Source of the DNA: Pseudomonas fildesensis
GTDB taxonomy: Bacteria > Pseudomonadota > Gammaproteobacteria > Pseudomonadales > Pseudomonadaceae
Length of the DNA stretch: 64,000 nucleotides
Direction: 5' to 3'
Assembly: GCF_001050345.1 (NCBI RefSeq)
Contig: NZ_LFMW01000021.1
Coordinates: 124,001-188,000, forward strand
Notes under the pieces: generated by a model
Database searches by the model: none
Told to the model about the DNA's origin: nothing
The model's input: the letters and a program-made list of their open reading frames with translations, nothing else
Shown: positions 1 through 8,155 of the stretch, in pieces
Position numbering within the stretch: position 1 is the stretch's first letter
Layout: each line of letters begins with the position of its first letter
Program-made: the position numbers and the translations under genes

Positions 1-1
1 T

Positions 2-157
2 TCGGGGGTATTTATCGCCCTCAATCCACTGACAGCGGTGATTTGCGGCGCACTGCTGTTGGGCGAGCAATTGACCTTGCCAATGCTGTTGGGCGGCGCC
101 GTGATCCTGCTGGGTATCTACCTGTGCAACAAACCCCTTGCACCCGCCCGGGCATAG
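2..157 (+). CDS. EamA/DMT-family transporter, C-terminal fragment
   Basis: The window opens inside a coding frame whose last 51 codons read as two hydrophobic helices with an Asn-Pro-Leu-Thr stretch and a Gly-Glu-Gln turn, ending in a short polar tail and a TAG stop. The ALNPLTAV...GEQLT...GGAVILLGIYL pattern is the usual end of the second EamA domain of drug/metabolite transporters, which are ten-helix inner-membrane carriers. The 5' part lies outside the window, so substrate and full length cannot be judged. The family call is firm for such a short piece because the pattern is highly typical. Confidence 0.8.
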   Translation, partial: SGVFIALNPLTAVICGALLLGEQLTLPMLLGGAVILLGIYLCNKPLAPARA

Positions 158-164
158 GGTTTTG

Positions 165-228
165 ATAAGAGTACGGACAAATACATTTACGCTGTGTAGA
201 ATCGATTTACGCATACAAGAATACGGAC
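165..228 (+). promoter_or_regulatory. Direct-repeat region upstream of hppD, possible regulator sites
   Basis: Two kinds of direct repeat are nested here. AAGAGTACGGAC (167-178) recurs as AAGAATACGGAC (217-228), 50 bp apart. Between them ATTTACGC occurs at 185-192 and again at 205-212, exactly 20 bp apart, which places both copies on the same face of the helix. The region lies 180-245 bp before the hppD start. In pseudomonads hpd genes are known to be controlled by aromatic-amino-acid regulators such as PhhR. That this region is the binding site is inference. Confidence 0.4.
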
Positions 229-409
229 TTGCGCTCACGCAAGCCTCGGCCGTCAGAGACTGATGACACCATGAAGCTACTCGGCTCCCCCCTCATCTTT
301 GGTGACTTCCTCGCCCGCAGTGTGCGAGGCCTCTCCTGTGCGCCACCTTCCGACCTCATCCTTGCTCGCAATTAACAAATTGTTATTACAAGAATGATGA
401 GGTGCCACC

Positions 410-1495
410 ATGGCAGATCTACAGCAACCACTCGAAAACCCAATGGGCCTGATGGGCTTTGAATTCATCGAATTCGCCTCGCCGACTCCGGGCACCCTGG
501 AGCCGATCTTCGAGATCATGGGCTTTTCCAAAGTCGCGTCGCACCGCTCCAAGAACGTGCACCTGTATCGCCAGGGCGAGATCAACCTGATCCTCAACAA
601 CCAGCCCAACAGCATCGCGTCCTACTTTGCGGCGGAGCATGGGCCGTCTGTGTGCGGCATGGCGTTTCGCGTCAAGGACTCGCAACAGGCCTACAACCGC
701 GCTCTGGAACTGGGCGCCCAGCCGATCCATATCGAAACCGGGCCGATGGAATTGAACCTGCCGGCCATCAAGGGCATTGGCGGTGCGCCGTTGTACCTGA
801 TCGACCGCTTCGGCGAAGGCAGCTCGATCTATGACATCGACTTCGTCTACCTCGAAGGCGTGGAGCGCAACCCACAAGGCGCCGGCCTCAAGGTCATCGA
901 CCACCTGACCCACAACGTGTATCGCGGGCGCATGGCCTACTGGGCCAATTTCTACGAGAAGCTGTTCAACTTCCGTGAAGCGCGCTACTTCGATATCAAG
1001 GGCGAATACACCGGCCTGACCTCCAAGGCGATGAGCGCTCCGGACGGCATGATCCGCATCCCACTGAACGAAGAGTCGTCCAAGGGCGCCGGGCAGATCG
1101 AAGAGTTCCTCATGCAGTTCAACGGCGAGGGCATCCAGCATGTGGCGTTCCTCACCGACGACCTGGTCAAGACCTGGGACGCGCTGAAAGGCATCGGCAT
1201 GCGCTTCATGACCGCGCCGCCGGAAACCTACTATGAAATGCTCGAAGGCCGCCTGCCGAACCACGGCGAGCCGGTGGACCAACTGCAGGCACGCGGGATT
1301 CTGCTGGACGGCTCGTCGATTGAAGGTGACAGACGCCTGCTGCTGCAAATCTTCTCGGAAACCCTGATGGGCCCGGTATTCTTCGAGTTCATCCAGCGCA
1401 AGGGCGACGATGGGTTTGGTGAGGGCAACTTCAAGGCACTGTTCGAGTCGATCGAGCGTGACCAAGTGCGTCGTGGTGTATTGACCGCCGACTGA
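410..1495 (+). CDS. hppD: 4-hydroxyphenylpyruvate dioxygenase
   Basis: This non-heme Fe(II) dioxygenase converts 4-hydroxyphenylpyruvate to homogentisate in tyrosine catabolism, in the cytoplasm. The 361-residue product has the two-domain vicinal-oxygen-chelate fold and the usual bacterial length. The three iron ligands are readable: His165 in a DHLTHN motif, His244 in GIQHVAF and Glu326 in FFEFIQR, offset by four from the P. fluorescens enzyme numbering (161/240/322). The ATG at 410 is preceded by GAGG about 8 nt upstream. The gene stands alone, with a strong terminator just after its stop. The upstream region holds spaced direct repeats that may bind a regulator. Homogentisate oxidation also gives the brown pyomelanin pigment when later steps are blocked. 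Confidence 0.97.
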   Translation: MADLQQPLENPMGLMGFEFIEFASPTPGTLEPIFEIMGFSKVASHRSKNVHLYRQGEINLILNNQPNSIASYFAAEHGPSVCGMAFRVKDSQQAYNRALELGAQPIHIETGPMELNLPAIKGIGGAPLYLIDRFGEGSSIYDIDFVYLEGVERNPQGAGLKVIDHLTHNVYRGRMAYWANFYEKLFNFREARYFDIKGEYTGLTSKAMSAPDGMIRIPLNEESSKGAGQIEEFLMQFNGEGIQHVAFLTDDLVKTWDALKGIGMRFMTAPPETYYEMLEGRLPNHGEPVDQLQARGILLDGSSIEGDRRLLLQIFSETLMGPVFFEFIQRKGDDGFGEGNFKALFESIERDQVRRGVLTAD

Positions 1496-1517
1496 ACCTG
1501 GCTAACGTAAAAGAACA

Positions 1518-1554
1518 CGCCCGGTCGAGGCAACCCTCGGCCGGGCGTTTTTTT
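1518..1554 (+). terminator. Rho-independent terminator after hppD
   Basis: A GC-rich hairpin (CGCCCGG plus GAGG against CCTC plus CCGGGCG, with a CAA-type loop) is followed directly by seven T. It begins 23 nt after the hppD stop and lies between that gene and the convergent rarD-type gene ending at 1564, so it may work in both directions. Confidence 0.9.
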
Positions 1555-1563
1555 GCCTGAAAA

Positions 1564-2445
1564 TCAGGCCTTGCGCTGGCGCACCAAGTGCTTGAATCCT
1601 TCATACACCAGCACCATCACCGCCAGCCAGATCGGAATGTAGGTCAGCCATTGTCCTGCCTTGATCCCTTCACCCAACAGCAGCGCCACGCCGAGCAGCA
1701 AAACCGGCTCCACATAACTGAGCAGTCCGAACAGGCTGAATGCCAGCAAGCGGCTCGCAATGATGTAGCTCACCAGGGCCGACGCGCTGATCAGGCCAAG
1801 CATGGGAATCAGCGCGTACAACTTCGGGTAGGCATCCAGCACCGCAAAACCCTGTTCGCCGCTTTGCACGAACCACCAGGCCACCGGCAGCATCAACGCC
1901 ATGTCCAGCCACAGCCCGCCCAGGTTGTCGGTGGCCAGGTACTTGCGCACCACGAAATACACCGGGTAACCGATGATCACCACCAGCGTGGCCCAGGAAA
2001 AACCACCGGCCTGATACAGCTCGTTGAGTACGCCGAGGGCGGCAAAAAACACCGCGATCTGTTGCAGGCGCGACAGCTGATCGCCGTACACCAGGCGACC
2101 GGTCAGCACCATGGTCAGTGGCAGCAGGAAATAGCCCACCGACACATCCATGCTGCGCCCGTTCAGCGGCGCCCACATAAACAGCCACAACTGAACCCCG
2201 AGCAACGCCGAAGACACCAGCACGCCGCCGATCAGCCGCGGCTTCGCGGCCAGCATCCGGACCAACTCCCACACCCGCCGCCATTCGCCGCTGACGATCA
2301 TGAACACCGTCATGCACGGCACGGTCAGCAACATGCGCCAGCCGAAAATCTCCAGGCCGCTCAATGGCGTGAGCAGCGAGGTGAAGTAATACATCACGGC
2401 AAACAACACCGAGGCCAATACCGATAACACAACACCTTTAGACAC
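1564..2445 (-). CDS. rarD: RarD-type EamA-family transporter
   Basis: The 293-residue product is almost wholly hydrophobic, with about ten predicted membrane helices in two EamA repeats. The MYYFTSLLTPLSG opening, the GxEIFGWRML element and the VQLWLFMWAPLNG segment match the RarD ('chloramphenicol-sensitive') branch of the drug/metabolite transporter superfamily. The helix-breaking GYFLLPL and YVEPVLLLGVALLLGE segments are also typical. The physiological substrate of RarD is not established. The gene is convergent with hppD and is followed upstream by a 160-bp spacer. Start choice is the first ATG of the open frame, in line with the short cytoplasmic N-terminus of the family. Confidence 0.85.
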   Translation of the reverse strand: MSKGVVLSVLASVLFAVMYYFTSLLTPLSGLEIFGWRMLLTVPCMTVFMIVSGEWRRVWELVRMLAAKPRLIGGVLVSSALLGVQLWLFMWAPLNGRSMDVSVGYFLLPLTMVLTGRLVYGDQLSRLQQIAVFFAALGVLNELYQAGGFSWATLVVIIGYPVYFVVRKYLATDNLGGLWLDMALMLPVAWWFVQSGEQGFAVLDAYPKLYALIPMLGLISASALVSYIIASRLLAFSLFGLLSYVEPVLLLGVALLLGEGIKAGQWLTYIPIWLAVMVLVYEGFKHLVRQRKA

Positions 2446-2560
2446 GCTGTCCTCGCGAAAACCGATTCATACAAAAGAGAGGGGAGTTTAAGGAGGGGAT
2501 TATGGATCTTTTGGTGTAAGACGTTTGCGCTGTTTTGGGGCGTTTTGTGGGATTTTTTCT

Positions 2561-2585
2561 CACTGCCCTCATCGGGAGGGCAGTG
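2561..2585. repeat. Perfect 9-bp inverted repeat in the rarD/aldo-keto reductase spacer
   Basis: CACTGCCCT at 2561-2569 and AGGGCAGTG at 2577-2585 form a hairpin with a 7-nt loop, 21 bp past the stop of the aldo/keto reductase gene. On the minus strand it is followed by an A-rich, not T-rich, run, so it is not a textbook terminator in that direction. Confidence 0.5.
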
Positions 2586-2606
2586 GTCGACAGGTTTCAG
2601 GATGGT

Positions 2607-3617
2607 TTACGAGCGTGCGATTCGCCCGGACACGAAGTGGCCCACGTCATTGAACCCAGGTGTCGACGAGTGCCCCTGCGTCACCAACGAATCGATGAAC
2701 GCTTCATCTTCTGGCGTGATCTTCACGTCCAGCGCGCCGGTGTAGGCATCCCACTGCGCCTCGGTACGCGGCCCGACAATCGCCGAGCTCACGGCCGAGT
2801 TGTTCAGTACCCAGGCAATCGCAAATTCGACAATCCCCACGCCACGGCCCTGGGTGTATTGCTGAATCTGCTGGGCGATGCGCAGCGACTCCACGCGCCA
2901 TTCGGTTTCCAGGATGCGCTTGTCCTGGCGCGCCGCCCGGCTGCCGGCTTCGGGCGTTACATCGGGTGCATATTTACCGCTGAGGACGCCACGAGCCAGT
3001 GGGCTATAAGGCACTACCCCCAGGCCATACGCAGCGGCTGCGGTGATCTGCTCGACCTCGGCCTGGCGGTTGACGATGTTGTACAGCGGCTGGCTGATGA
3101 TCGGCTTGTCCACACCCAGGCGCTCGGCCACGCGAATCACCTCGGCAATGCGCCAGCCTCGGTAGTTGGACAGGCCCCAATGGCGGATCTTGCCCTGGCG
3201 AATCAGGTCGCCGATCGCCGACACGGTGACTTCCAGCGGCGTGTCGTGGTCCTCGCGGTGCAGGTAATAGATGTCCAGGTAGTCGGTGTCGAGCCGTGTC
3301 AGGCTGGCTTCCAGTGCATTGAAAATCCGCTTGCGGCTCAAACCGCTGCGGTTGGGCACGCCGTCCACGGGGCCAATGCCGACTTTCGATGCAACTACCC
3401 AATCCTGACGATGCCGAGCGATCGCCTCACCGACGATTTCCTCGGAGCGCCCGCCGGTGTAGACGTCGGCAGTGTCGATAAAATTGATGCCCTGGTCCCA
3501 GGCCTTGTCGATGATGCGCAGTGAGTCTTCAGTGTGGGTCTGCTCGCCAAACATCATGGTGCCCAGGGTCAAGGCGCTGACTTTCAACCCGGACTTGCCC
3601 AGCGTACGGTAAATCAT
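2607..3617 (-). CDS. Aldo/keto reductase
   Basis: An NAD(P)H-dependent oxidoreductase of the aldo/keto reductase (TIM-barrel) superfamily, 336 residues long. The catalytic tetrad is visible: Asp48 and Tyr53 in FIDTADVY, Lys78 in VVASKVG and His120 in YYLHRED. The C-terminal half carries the GLSNY and SPLARGVL elements that line the cofactor pocket. The overall likeness is to the potassium-channel-beta/YajO-type group, whose substrates are various aldehydes and ketones; no specific substrate can be named. The first ATG is used. The next gene on the same strand, a LysR regulator, ends 81 bp upstream of this start, so joint transcription is possible. Confidence 0.93.
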   Translation of the reverse strand: MIYRTLGKSGLKVSALTLGTMMFGEQTHTEDSLRIIDKAWDQGINFIDTADVYTGGRSEEIVGEAIARHRQDWVVASKVGIGPVDGVPNRSGLSRKRIFNALEASLTRLDTDYLDIYYLHREDHDTPLEVTVSAIGDLIRQGKIRHWGLSNYRGWRIAEVIRVAERLGVDKPIISQPLYNIVNRQAEVEQITAAAAYGLGVVPYSPLARGVLSGKYAPDVTPEAGSRAARQDKRILETEWRVESLRIAQQIQQYTQGRGVGIVEFAIAWVLNNSAVSSAIVGPRTEAQWDAYTGALDVKITPEDEAFIDSLVTQGHSSTPGFNDVGHFVSGRIARS

Positions 3618-3698
3618 GCAAAGCTCCTCAAAACGCCAAAACGTGCCCTATGCAATACCAGACTCGCAGGCTCTGGAACAAGCCCCGCGCGCGTTTCT

Positions 3699-4601
3699 TC
3701 ATTCGCTCAGCAAGGCCTGGCAACGCGCCTGTAAAAATCGGTGCAGCACCTTCACCCGTTCCGACACCTGCAGGCGGTGGGGGCACATCAGGTTGAACGG
3801 GGTAGGTTCGCCCTGCCAGTCGGGCAGCAACTGCACGAGGCGCCCGGCCTTGATATCGCGGGCGATGTCCAGGTTGGCTTTATAGGCGATGCCATGACCG
3901 GCCAACGCCCAGCGCCGCACGATTTCACCGTCATCACTCAGGTAATCGCCGCTTACCTCGACTTCCTGCAGCAGCGTGCCTTGGCGAAAGTACCAAGTGC
4001 TGTTCGCACGGCCCTGGCGCATGTAGCGCAGCGCGGTGTGTTGCGCCAGGTCTGCCGGCGTTTGCGGTGTGCCATGGCGCGCGAGGTAGTCGGGGCTGGC
4101 ACAAGGGATGCGCTGGTGATCGGGCACCACCGGCAGCGCCACCAGGCTGGAGTCGCGCGGCACGCCAAAGCGCAGGGCGATGTCGACGGTGTCGCGGAAC
4201 AGGTCGGCGTTGCTGTCGTTGAGCATCAATTGCAGGCGGATGTTCGGGTGTTCGAGCTTGAATTCATCCAGCCAGCCCAGCACCACATTGCGCCCGAAGT
4301 CCGACGGCGCGGCCAGTTGCAGCAAGCCGGTCAAGCCCTGGCTTTGCTGCTTGAGCGCCTGCTCACCTTCGGCCAATGCCGCCAGCGCCACGCGCACGCT
4401 GTCGAGGTAGCGTCGGCCTTCCTCGGTCAGGCGCATGCTGCGGGTGGAGCGTGCCAGCAGGCGAATACCCAGGCGGGTTTCCAGGCGCTTGAGCGCGATG
4501 CTTGCAGCCGCCGGGCTTAATCCCAGGCCGCGTGCCGCCGCAGACAGGCTGCCCGAGTCAGCCGTGCGCACAAAGACTTCCAGGTCGAGGATCGAGCTCA
4601 T
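3699..4601 (-). CDS. LysR-family transcriptional regulator
   Basis: A 300-residue DNA-binding regulator. Residues 1-60 hold the winged helix-turn-helix (LEVFVRTADSGSLSAAARGLGLSPAAAS), and about residues 90-290 form the effector-binding domain typical of the CrgA/DmlR-like branch (FGRNVVLGWL, LRFGVPRDSSLVAL, ADLAQHTALRY). It is divergent from the atypical SDR at 4703 with about 100 bp between the two starts, the classic arrangement for a LysR protein controlling its neighbour. It may also read through to the aldo/keto reductase downstream. The inducing ligand is unknown. Confidence 0.92.
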   Translation of the reverse strand: MSSILDLEVFVRTADSGSLSAAARGLGLSPAAASIALKRLETRLGIRLLARSTRSMRLTEEGRRYLDSVRVALAALAEGEQALKQQSQGLTGLLQLAAPSDFGRNVVLGWLDEFKLEHPNIRLQLMLNDSNADLFRDTVDIALRFGVPRDSSLVALPVVPDHQRIPCASPDYLARHGTPQTPADLAQHTALRYMRQGRANSTWYFRQGTLLQEVEVSGDYLSDDGEIVRRWALAGHGIAYKANLDIARDIKAGRLVQLLPDWQGEPTPFNLMCPHRLQVSERVKVLHRFLQARCQALLSE

Positions 4602-4702
4602 TTGTAAAAATCCTTTATAGATCCTGTCGTTTTACCGGGATTTTTCGCCGATTGCCAAGCTGGGAAGATAAGCGCTCACTTTCTCACCCAGGATATTTCC
4701 CC

Positions 4703-5407
4703 ATGAGCTCCACCCTTAACGGCAAAACAGTCATCGTGATCGGCGGCAGCAGCGGGATCGGTGCGGCGGTGGCCAAGGCGGCCACAGCGCGTGGCGCACA
4801 GGTGGTGCTCGCCGGGCGGCGCTTGGCCGCAAGCGTTGAGAACGGTGTACGTAGCGAGCCGGTGGACGTCACCGATGCCGCTTCCCTGCAACGCCTGTTC
4901 GAAACCGTGGGGCGCTTTGACCATCTGGTCTACACCTCTGGCCCGTCGGTGCGCGCCAAGCCCCTGATTGAGACTGACCTGAGCGAAGCCCAAGACAACT
5001 TCAACGTGAAACTCTGGGGCTCGCTACGGGCGATTCAGTTGGCACTGCCATTTCTGGATGAGCGCGGCAGCATCTGTCTGACCTCCGGCCAACTCGGTCG
5101 CAAACTGGCGGCCGGGCAGTTCATCAAGACCGGCATCAATGCCGCCACCGAAGCATTGGGCAAGCAATTGGCCAAGGAGTTGGCGCCACGTCGCGTCAAT
5201 GTGATCAGCCCCGGCGTGATTGATACACCGGCGTACGCGGGGTTGGGCGAAGAACAGCGCCTGGCAATGTTCGCCAAGGCGGGCGGCGCGTTGCCAGTGG
5301 GGCGCGTCGGGCAGGACGAGGAAGTAGCGGCGGGGTATGTGTTGGCCATGGAGAATGGCTTTGTGACCGGCGCCGTGATTGATATCGACGGCGGCGGCTT
5401 GCTCTAA
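4703..5407 (+). CDS. Atypical SDR-family oxidoreductase without the catalytic tyrosine
   Basis: A 234-residue Rossmann-fold protein with the SDR cofactor motif GGSSGIGAA (residues 14-22) and the PG-x-x-x-T loop after the last strand. The active-site region is unusual. Ser128 is followed by Lys142 only 14 residues later, and the position four before that lysine is Gly138 where classical SDRs have Tyr. The start is set at the ATG at 4703 because AGGA lies about 10 nt upstream and the preceding in-frame codons overlap the promoter region shared with the divergent LysR gene. It could be a reductase with a different mechanism or a non-catalytic binding protein; its substrate is unknown. Confidence 0.85.
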   Translation: MSSTLNGKTVIVIGGSSGIGAAVAKAATARGAQVVLAGRRLAASVENGVRSEPVDVTDAASLQRLFETVGRFDHLVYTSGPSVRAKPLIETDLSEAQDNFNVKLWGSLRAIQLALPFLDERGSICLTSGQLGRKLAAGQFIKTGINAATEALGKQLAKELAPRRVNVISPGVIDTPAYAGLGEEQRLAMFAKAGGALPVGRVGQDEEVAAGYVLAMENGFVTGAVIDIDGGGLL

Positions 5408-5420
5408 AACACTGAACCCA

Positions 5421-5465
5421 ATGTGGGAGGGAGCAAGTCGAATCGTCGCACCGCTCCTCCCACAT
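5421..5465. repeat. REP-type inverted repeat between convergent genes
   Basis: ATGTGGGAGG at 5421-5430 is perfectly complementary to CCTCCCACAT at 5456-5465. TGTGGGAGGG-type hairpins are a common repeated intergenic element in fluorescent pseudomonads. It lies between the stops of the SDR and the convergent MFS gene and probably also ends transcripts from both sides. Confidence 0.7.
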
Positions 5466-5473
5466 GGACCGCG

Positions 5474-6784
5474 TTATACCTTGAGGGTACGCGTCATCCG
5501 CAACGCCAACACACTGCCGGCGACAATCACCGCCGCCAGCAGGTACAGCGCGATATCGGTGGACCCGGTGGTGTCTTTCACAAAGCCGACGATGTACGGG
5601 CTGAGGAAGCCGGCCATCTGGCCCATGGAGTTGATCAACGCCAGGCCACCCGCTGCCGCGCCAGCACTGAGCATGGCCGTCGGCACCGGCCAGAACATCG
5701 GCAGGCCGGTGAGGGCGCCCATGGTGGCGATGGTCAGGCCGAGAATGGCGATGGCCGGGGTCGTGGCGAAATTCACCGCGATCACCAGGCCGATGGCGCC
5801 CATCAACATCGGCACCACCAAATGCCAGCGACGTTCCTTGCGCAAGTCAGCCGAGCGGCCCACCAGCAGCATGAACACAGCCGCCAGCAGGTACGGGATC
5901 GCGCTGAGCCAGCCAATCATCAGGTTGTCGCTGAACCCCAGGCTCTTGATGATCGACGGCAACCAGAAGTTGATCGCGTACACGCCGCTCTGGATGCAGA
6001 AGTAGATCAAGCCAAACGCCCAGATCGCCGGGTTCTTGAACACGGCGGCGAGGGAATCGGTAGTGGTTTTCGGTTTGTTTGCAAGGTCTGTGGCCTGGTC
6101 GGCTTCCAGCACCGCGCGCTCGTGGGGCTTGAGCCACTTGGCATTGGCGAAGCTGTCACTGAGCAGGAAGTAGGCGAGGGCGCCCAGAATCACGGTCGGA
6201 ATGCCTTGCAGCAGGAACATCCACTGCCAGCCGGCGAGCCCCCCTTGGCCAGCGGCGAAGTGGTTAAGGATCCAGCCGGAAAACGGACTGCCGAGCAGGC
6301 CGGACACAGGAATCGCCGACATGAACAGCGCCATGATCCGCCCACGGCGGAACGTCGGGAACCACTGCGAGAGGTACAGCACCACGCCGGGGAAGAAGCC
6401 GGCTTCGGCGGCACCGGTAAACAGACGCAGGGTGTAGAAATGCGTCGGCGTGGTGACAAACAGCAGGCAGGTCGACAGCGTGCCCCACACGATCATCATC
6501 AACGCAATCCAGCGCCGTGGACCAAACTTGGTCAGCGCAAGGTTGCTCGGCACGCCGCACAGCACATAGCCGATGAAGAAAATCCCGGCACCCAGGCCGT
6601 ACACGGTTTCGCTGAATTTCAGGGCATCGAGCATCTGCAGCTTGGCAAAGCCAACGTTTACCCGGTCAAGGTAGTTGAACAGATAGCAGATGAAAATGAA
6701 GGGGATCAGGCGCAGGGTAATGCGCTTGTAGATGGCGTTTTTATCGTCATCGGTGGCCAGTGTGGCAGCGGCGCTCTGTGACAT
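5474..6784 (-). CDS. MFS transporter, anion:cation symporter (sugar-acid) type
   Basis: A 436-residue inner-membrane carrier with about twelve predicted helices. The N-terminal NYLDRVNVGFAKLQM motif, the GAAEAGFFPGVVLYLSQWFP segment and the large central loop are characteristic of the ACS family of the major facilitator superfamily (tartrate, galactarate/glucarate and phthalate-type carriers). Its divergent neighbour is a CdaR-type regulator and the following gene is glycerate kinase, so uptake of glycerate or a sugar diacid feeding glycerate is the likely role. The exact substrate is inference. Confidence 0.9.
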   Translation of the reverse strand: MSQSAAATLATDDDKNAIYKRITLRLIPFIFICYLFNYLDRVNVGFAKLQMLDALKFSETVYGLGAGIFFIGYVLCGVPSNLALTKFGPRRWIALMMIVWGTLSTCLLFVTTPTHFYTLRLFTGAAEAGFFPGVVLYLSQWFPTFRRGRIMALFMSAIPVSGLLGSPFSGWILNHFAAGQGGLAGWQWMFLLQGIPTVILGALAYFLLSDSFANAKWLKPHERAVLEADQATDLANKPKTTTDSLAAVFKNPAIWAFGLIYFCIQSGVYAINFWLPSIIKSLGFSDNLMIGWLSAIPYLLAAVFMLLVGRSADLRKERRWHLVVPMLMGAIGLVIAVNFATTPAIAILGLTIATMGALTGLPMFWPVPTAMLSAGAAAGGLALINSMGQMAGFLSPYIVGFVKDTTGSTDIALYLLAAVIVAGSVLALRMTRTLKV

Positions 6785-6881
6785 GGCGTTCTCTCTTTAT
6801 TATGATTTTTTGCGATGCGAAGGTAACGTGGATCGCCCAACGAGTCTCGGCCACCTGGCAGGCTGCTGTCTTTGTGCCCGC

Positions 6882-6909
6882 GCACAGTGAAGTACGCTTT
6901 GCGCTGTGC
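6882..6909. promoter_or_regulatory. Inverted repeat in the MFS/CdaR divergent promoter region
   Basis: GCACAG (6882-6887) and CTGTGC (6904-6909) form an interrupted inverted repeat with a 16-bp spacer in the only intergenic space between the transporter and the regulator. An operator for the CdaR-type regulator is a reasonable guess, but the short arms make it weak evidence. Confidence 0.3.
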
Positions 6910-6957
6910 TGATGAACAACCGTCGCTTTCAAGGACTTCTTTCAAGGAGATGGCCCC

Positions 6958-8064
6958 ATGTTCGAGCTGGATCATGACCTGGCGCAGGATATCGTCGATC
7001 GCACCATGGCGATCCTGCCCTATAACGTCAACGTCATGGACAGCCAGGGCTTGATCCTCGGCAGCGGCGAGCCCGAGCGCATCAACACCCGCCACGAAGG
7101 CGCGCAACTGGTCTTGGCCAATGGCCGTGTGGTGGAAATCGACGGGCAAACCGCCAAACACCTGAAGGGTGTGCAGCCGGGCATCAACCTGCCGTTGATG
7201 CACGATCAGCGCCTGATCGGCGTACTGGGCATCACCGGCGAGCCCGAAGGCCTGCGCACGTACGCCGAACTCGTGCGCATGACCGCTGAAATGCTGGTCA
7301 GCCACCGTCACCAGCAAGTCGAGCAACAATGGCGGCGCCAGCGTTGCGACGACCTGCTCGCCTTGCTGCTGGCCGACAGCGGCGACTCACCGCGCCTGGT
7401 GGACGAAGCGCAGCAACTGGGCCTCAAGCCGCAGTTGTCGCGCACGCCGTACCTGTTTGAACTGGGCGTGGGGCAATCGGCCGAGGCGTTGAGTGCCTGG
7501 CTGACGTCCCGCTACCCGGACAGTTGGTGCGTCAGCTCCGCGCAGTTTTCCCTGCTGTGGTGCCGGCCCGCCGCCGTGCAGGTGGACAATCCACGGCTGC
7601 TGGAAAAACTCGAAGGCCTCGGTTGGACGGTCCTGCGGGTGGCCGTAGGCGGGCAGGCCGATGGGCTCGCGGGCTTACGCCGTTGCTACCGTCGAGTCGG
7701 TGACTTGCTGGCCTACGGTCGCGATGTGCTGCCTCAGTCGCGCCTGCTGACCCTCAACCGCTACCGCCTGCCGGTCATGCTCTGGCGCCATCGCAATGAC
7801 GATGCCCTGGACGAATTGCTCAACCCGTTGCGCAAGGTATTGGCCAAAGACAGCAACGGCCAGTTGCAGGCGACCCTGCGCAGTTGGTGCGAGCACGACG
7901 GGCAAAGCCAGGCGTGTGCCGACGCCCTGGGCATCCACCGCAACAGCCTGCGTTACCGCATGGAGCGCATTGCCGAACTCAGCGGTGTCGACCCGCTGAC
8001 CCTGGATGGCATGCTCGCGCTGTACCTCGGCGTGCAGTTATTGCCCCAGCCTTTGTCGGAATGA
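6958..8064 (+). CDS. cdaR: CdaR-family sugar-diacid/glycerate regulator
   Basis: A 368-residue regulator. Residues 1-135 form the diacid-recognition domain (DLAQDIVDRTMAILPYNVNVMD opens the family), and the C-terminus ends in a PucR/CdaR helix-turn-helix (ALGIHRNSLRYRMERI). Proteins of this type activate D-glucarate, D-galactarate and D-glycerate use. The start is the ATG at 6958, preceded by AAGGAG about 10 nt upstream within two tandem TTTCAAGGA copies. Downstream lies glycerate kinase about 90 bp away, and a sugar-acid transporter is divergent, so it most likely controls both. Confidence 0.9.
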   Translation: MFELDHDLAQDIVDRTMAILPYNVNVMDSQGLILGSGEPERINTRHEGAQLVLANGRVVEIDGQTAKHLKGVQPGINLPLMHDQRLIGVLGITGEPEGLRTYAELVRMTAEMLVSHRHQQVEQQWRRQRCDDLLALLLADSGDSPRLVDEAQQLGLKPQLSRTPYLFELGVGQSAEALSAWLTSRYPDSWCVSSAQFSLLWCRPAAVQVDNPRLLEKLEGLGWTVLRVAVGGQADGLAGLRRCYRRVGDLLAYGRDVLPQSRLLTLNRYRLPVMLWRHRNDDALDELLNPLRKVLAKDSNGQLQATLRSWCEHDGQSQACADALGIHRNSLRYRMERIAELSGVDPLTLDGMLALYLGVQLLPQPLSE

Positions 8065-8155
8065 ACAACAAACCTCACCCGAACTTGTGCATCGGACCGG
8101 CGTCATTGCCGGTGCCAACTGGCAGCATGGGCGTTATAAAAACCGGAGAAAGCCC

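Noticed and set aside
419..1465. 348-codon frame antisense to hppD
   Set aside because: Shadow of a high-GC gene with no recognisable motif; the sense strand encodes a full HPPD with all metal ligands.
5423..6781. 452-codon frame antisense to the MFS gene
   Set aside because: Low-complexity His/Gln/Arg-rich translation typical of an antisense frame of a membrane protein.
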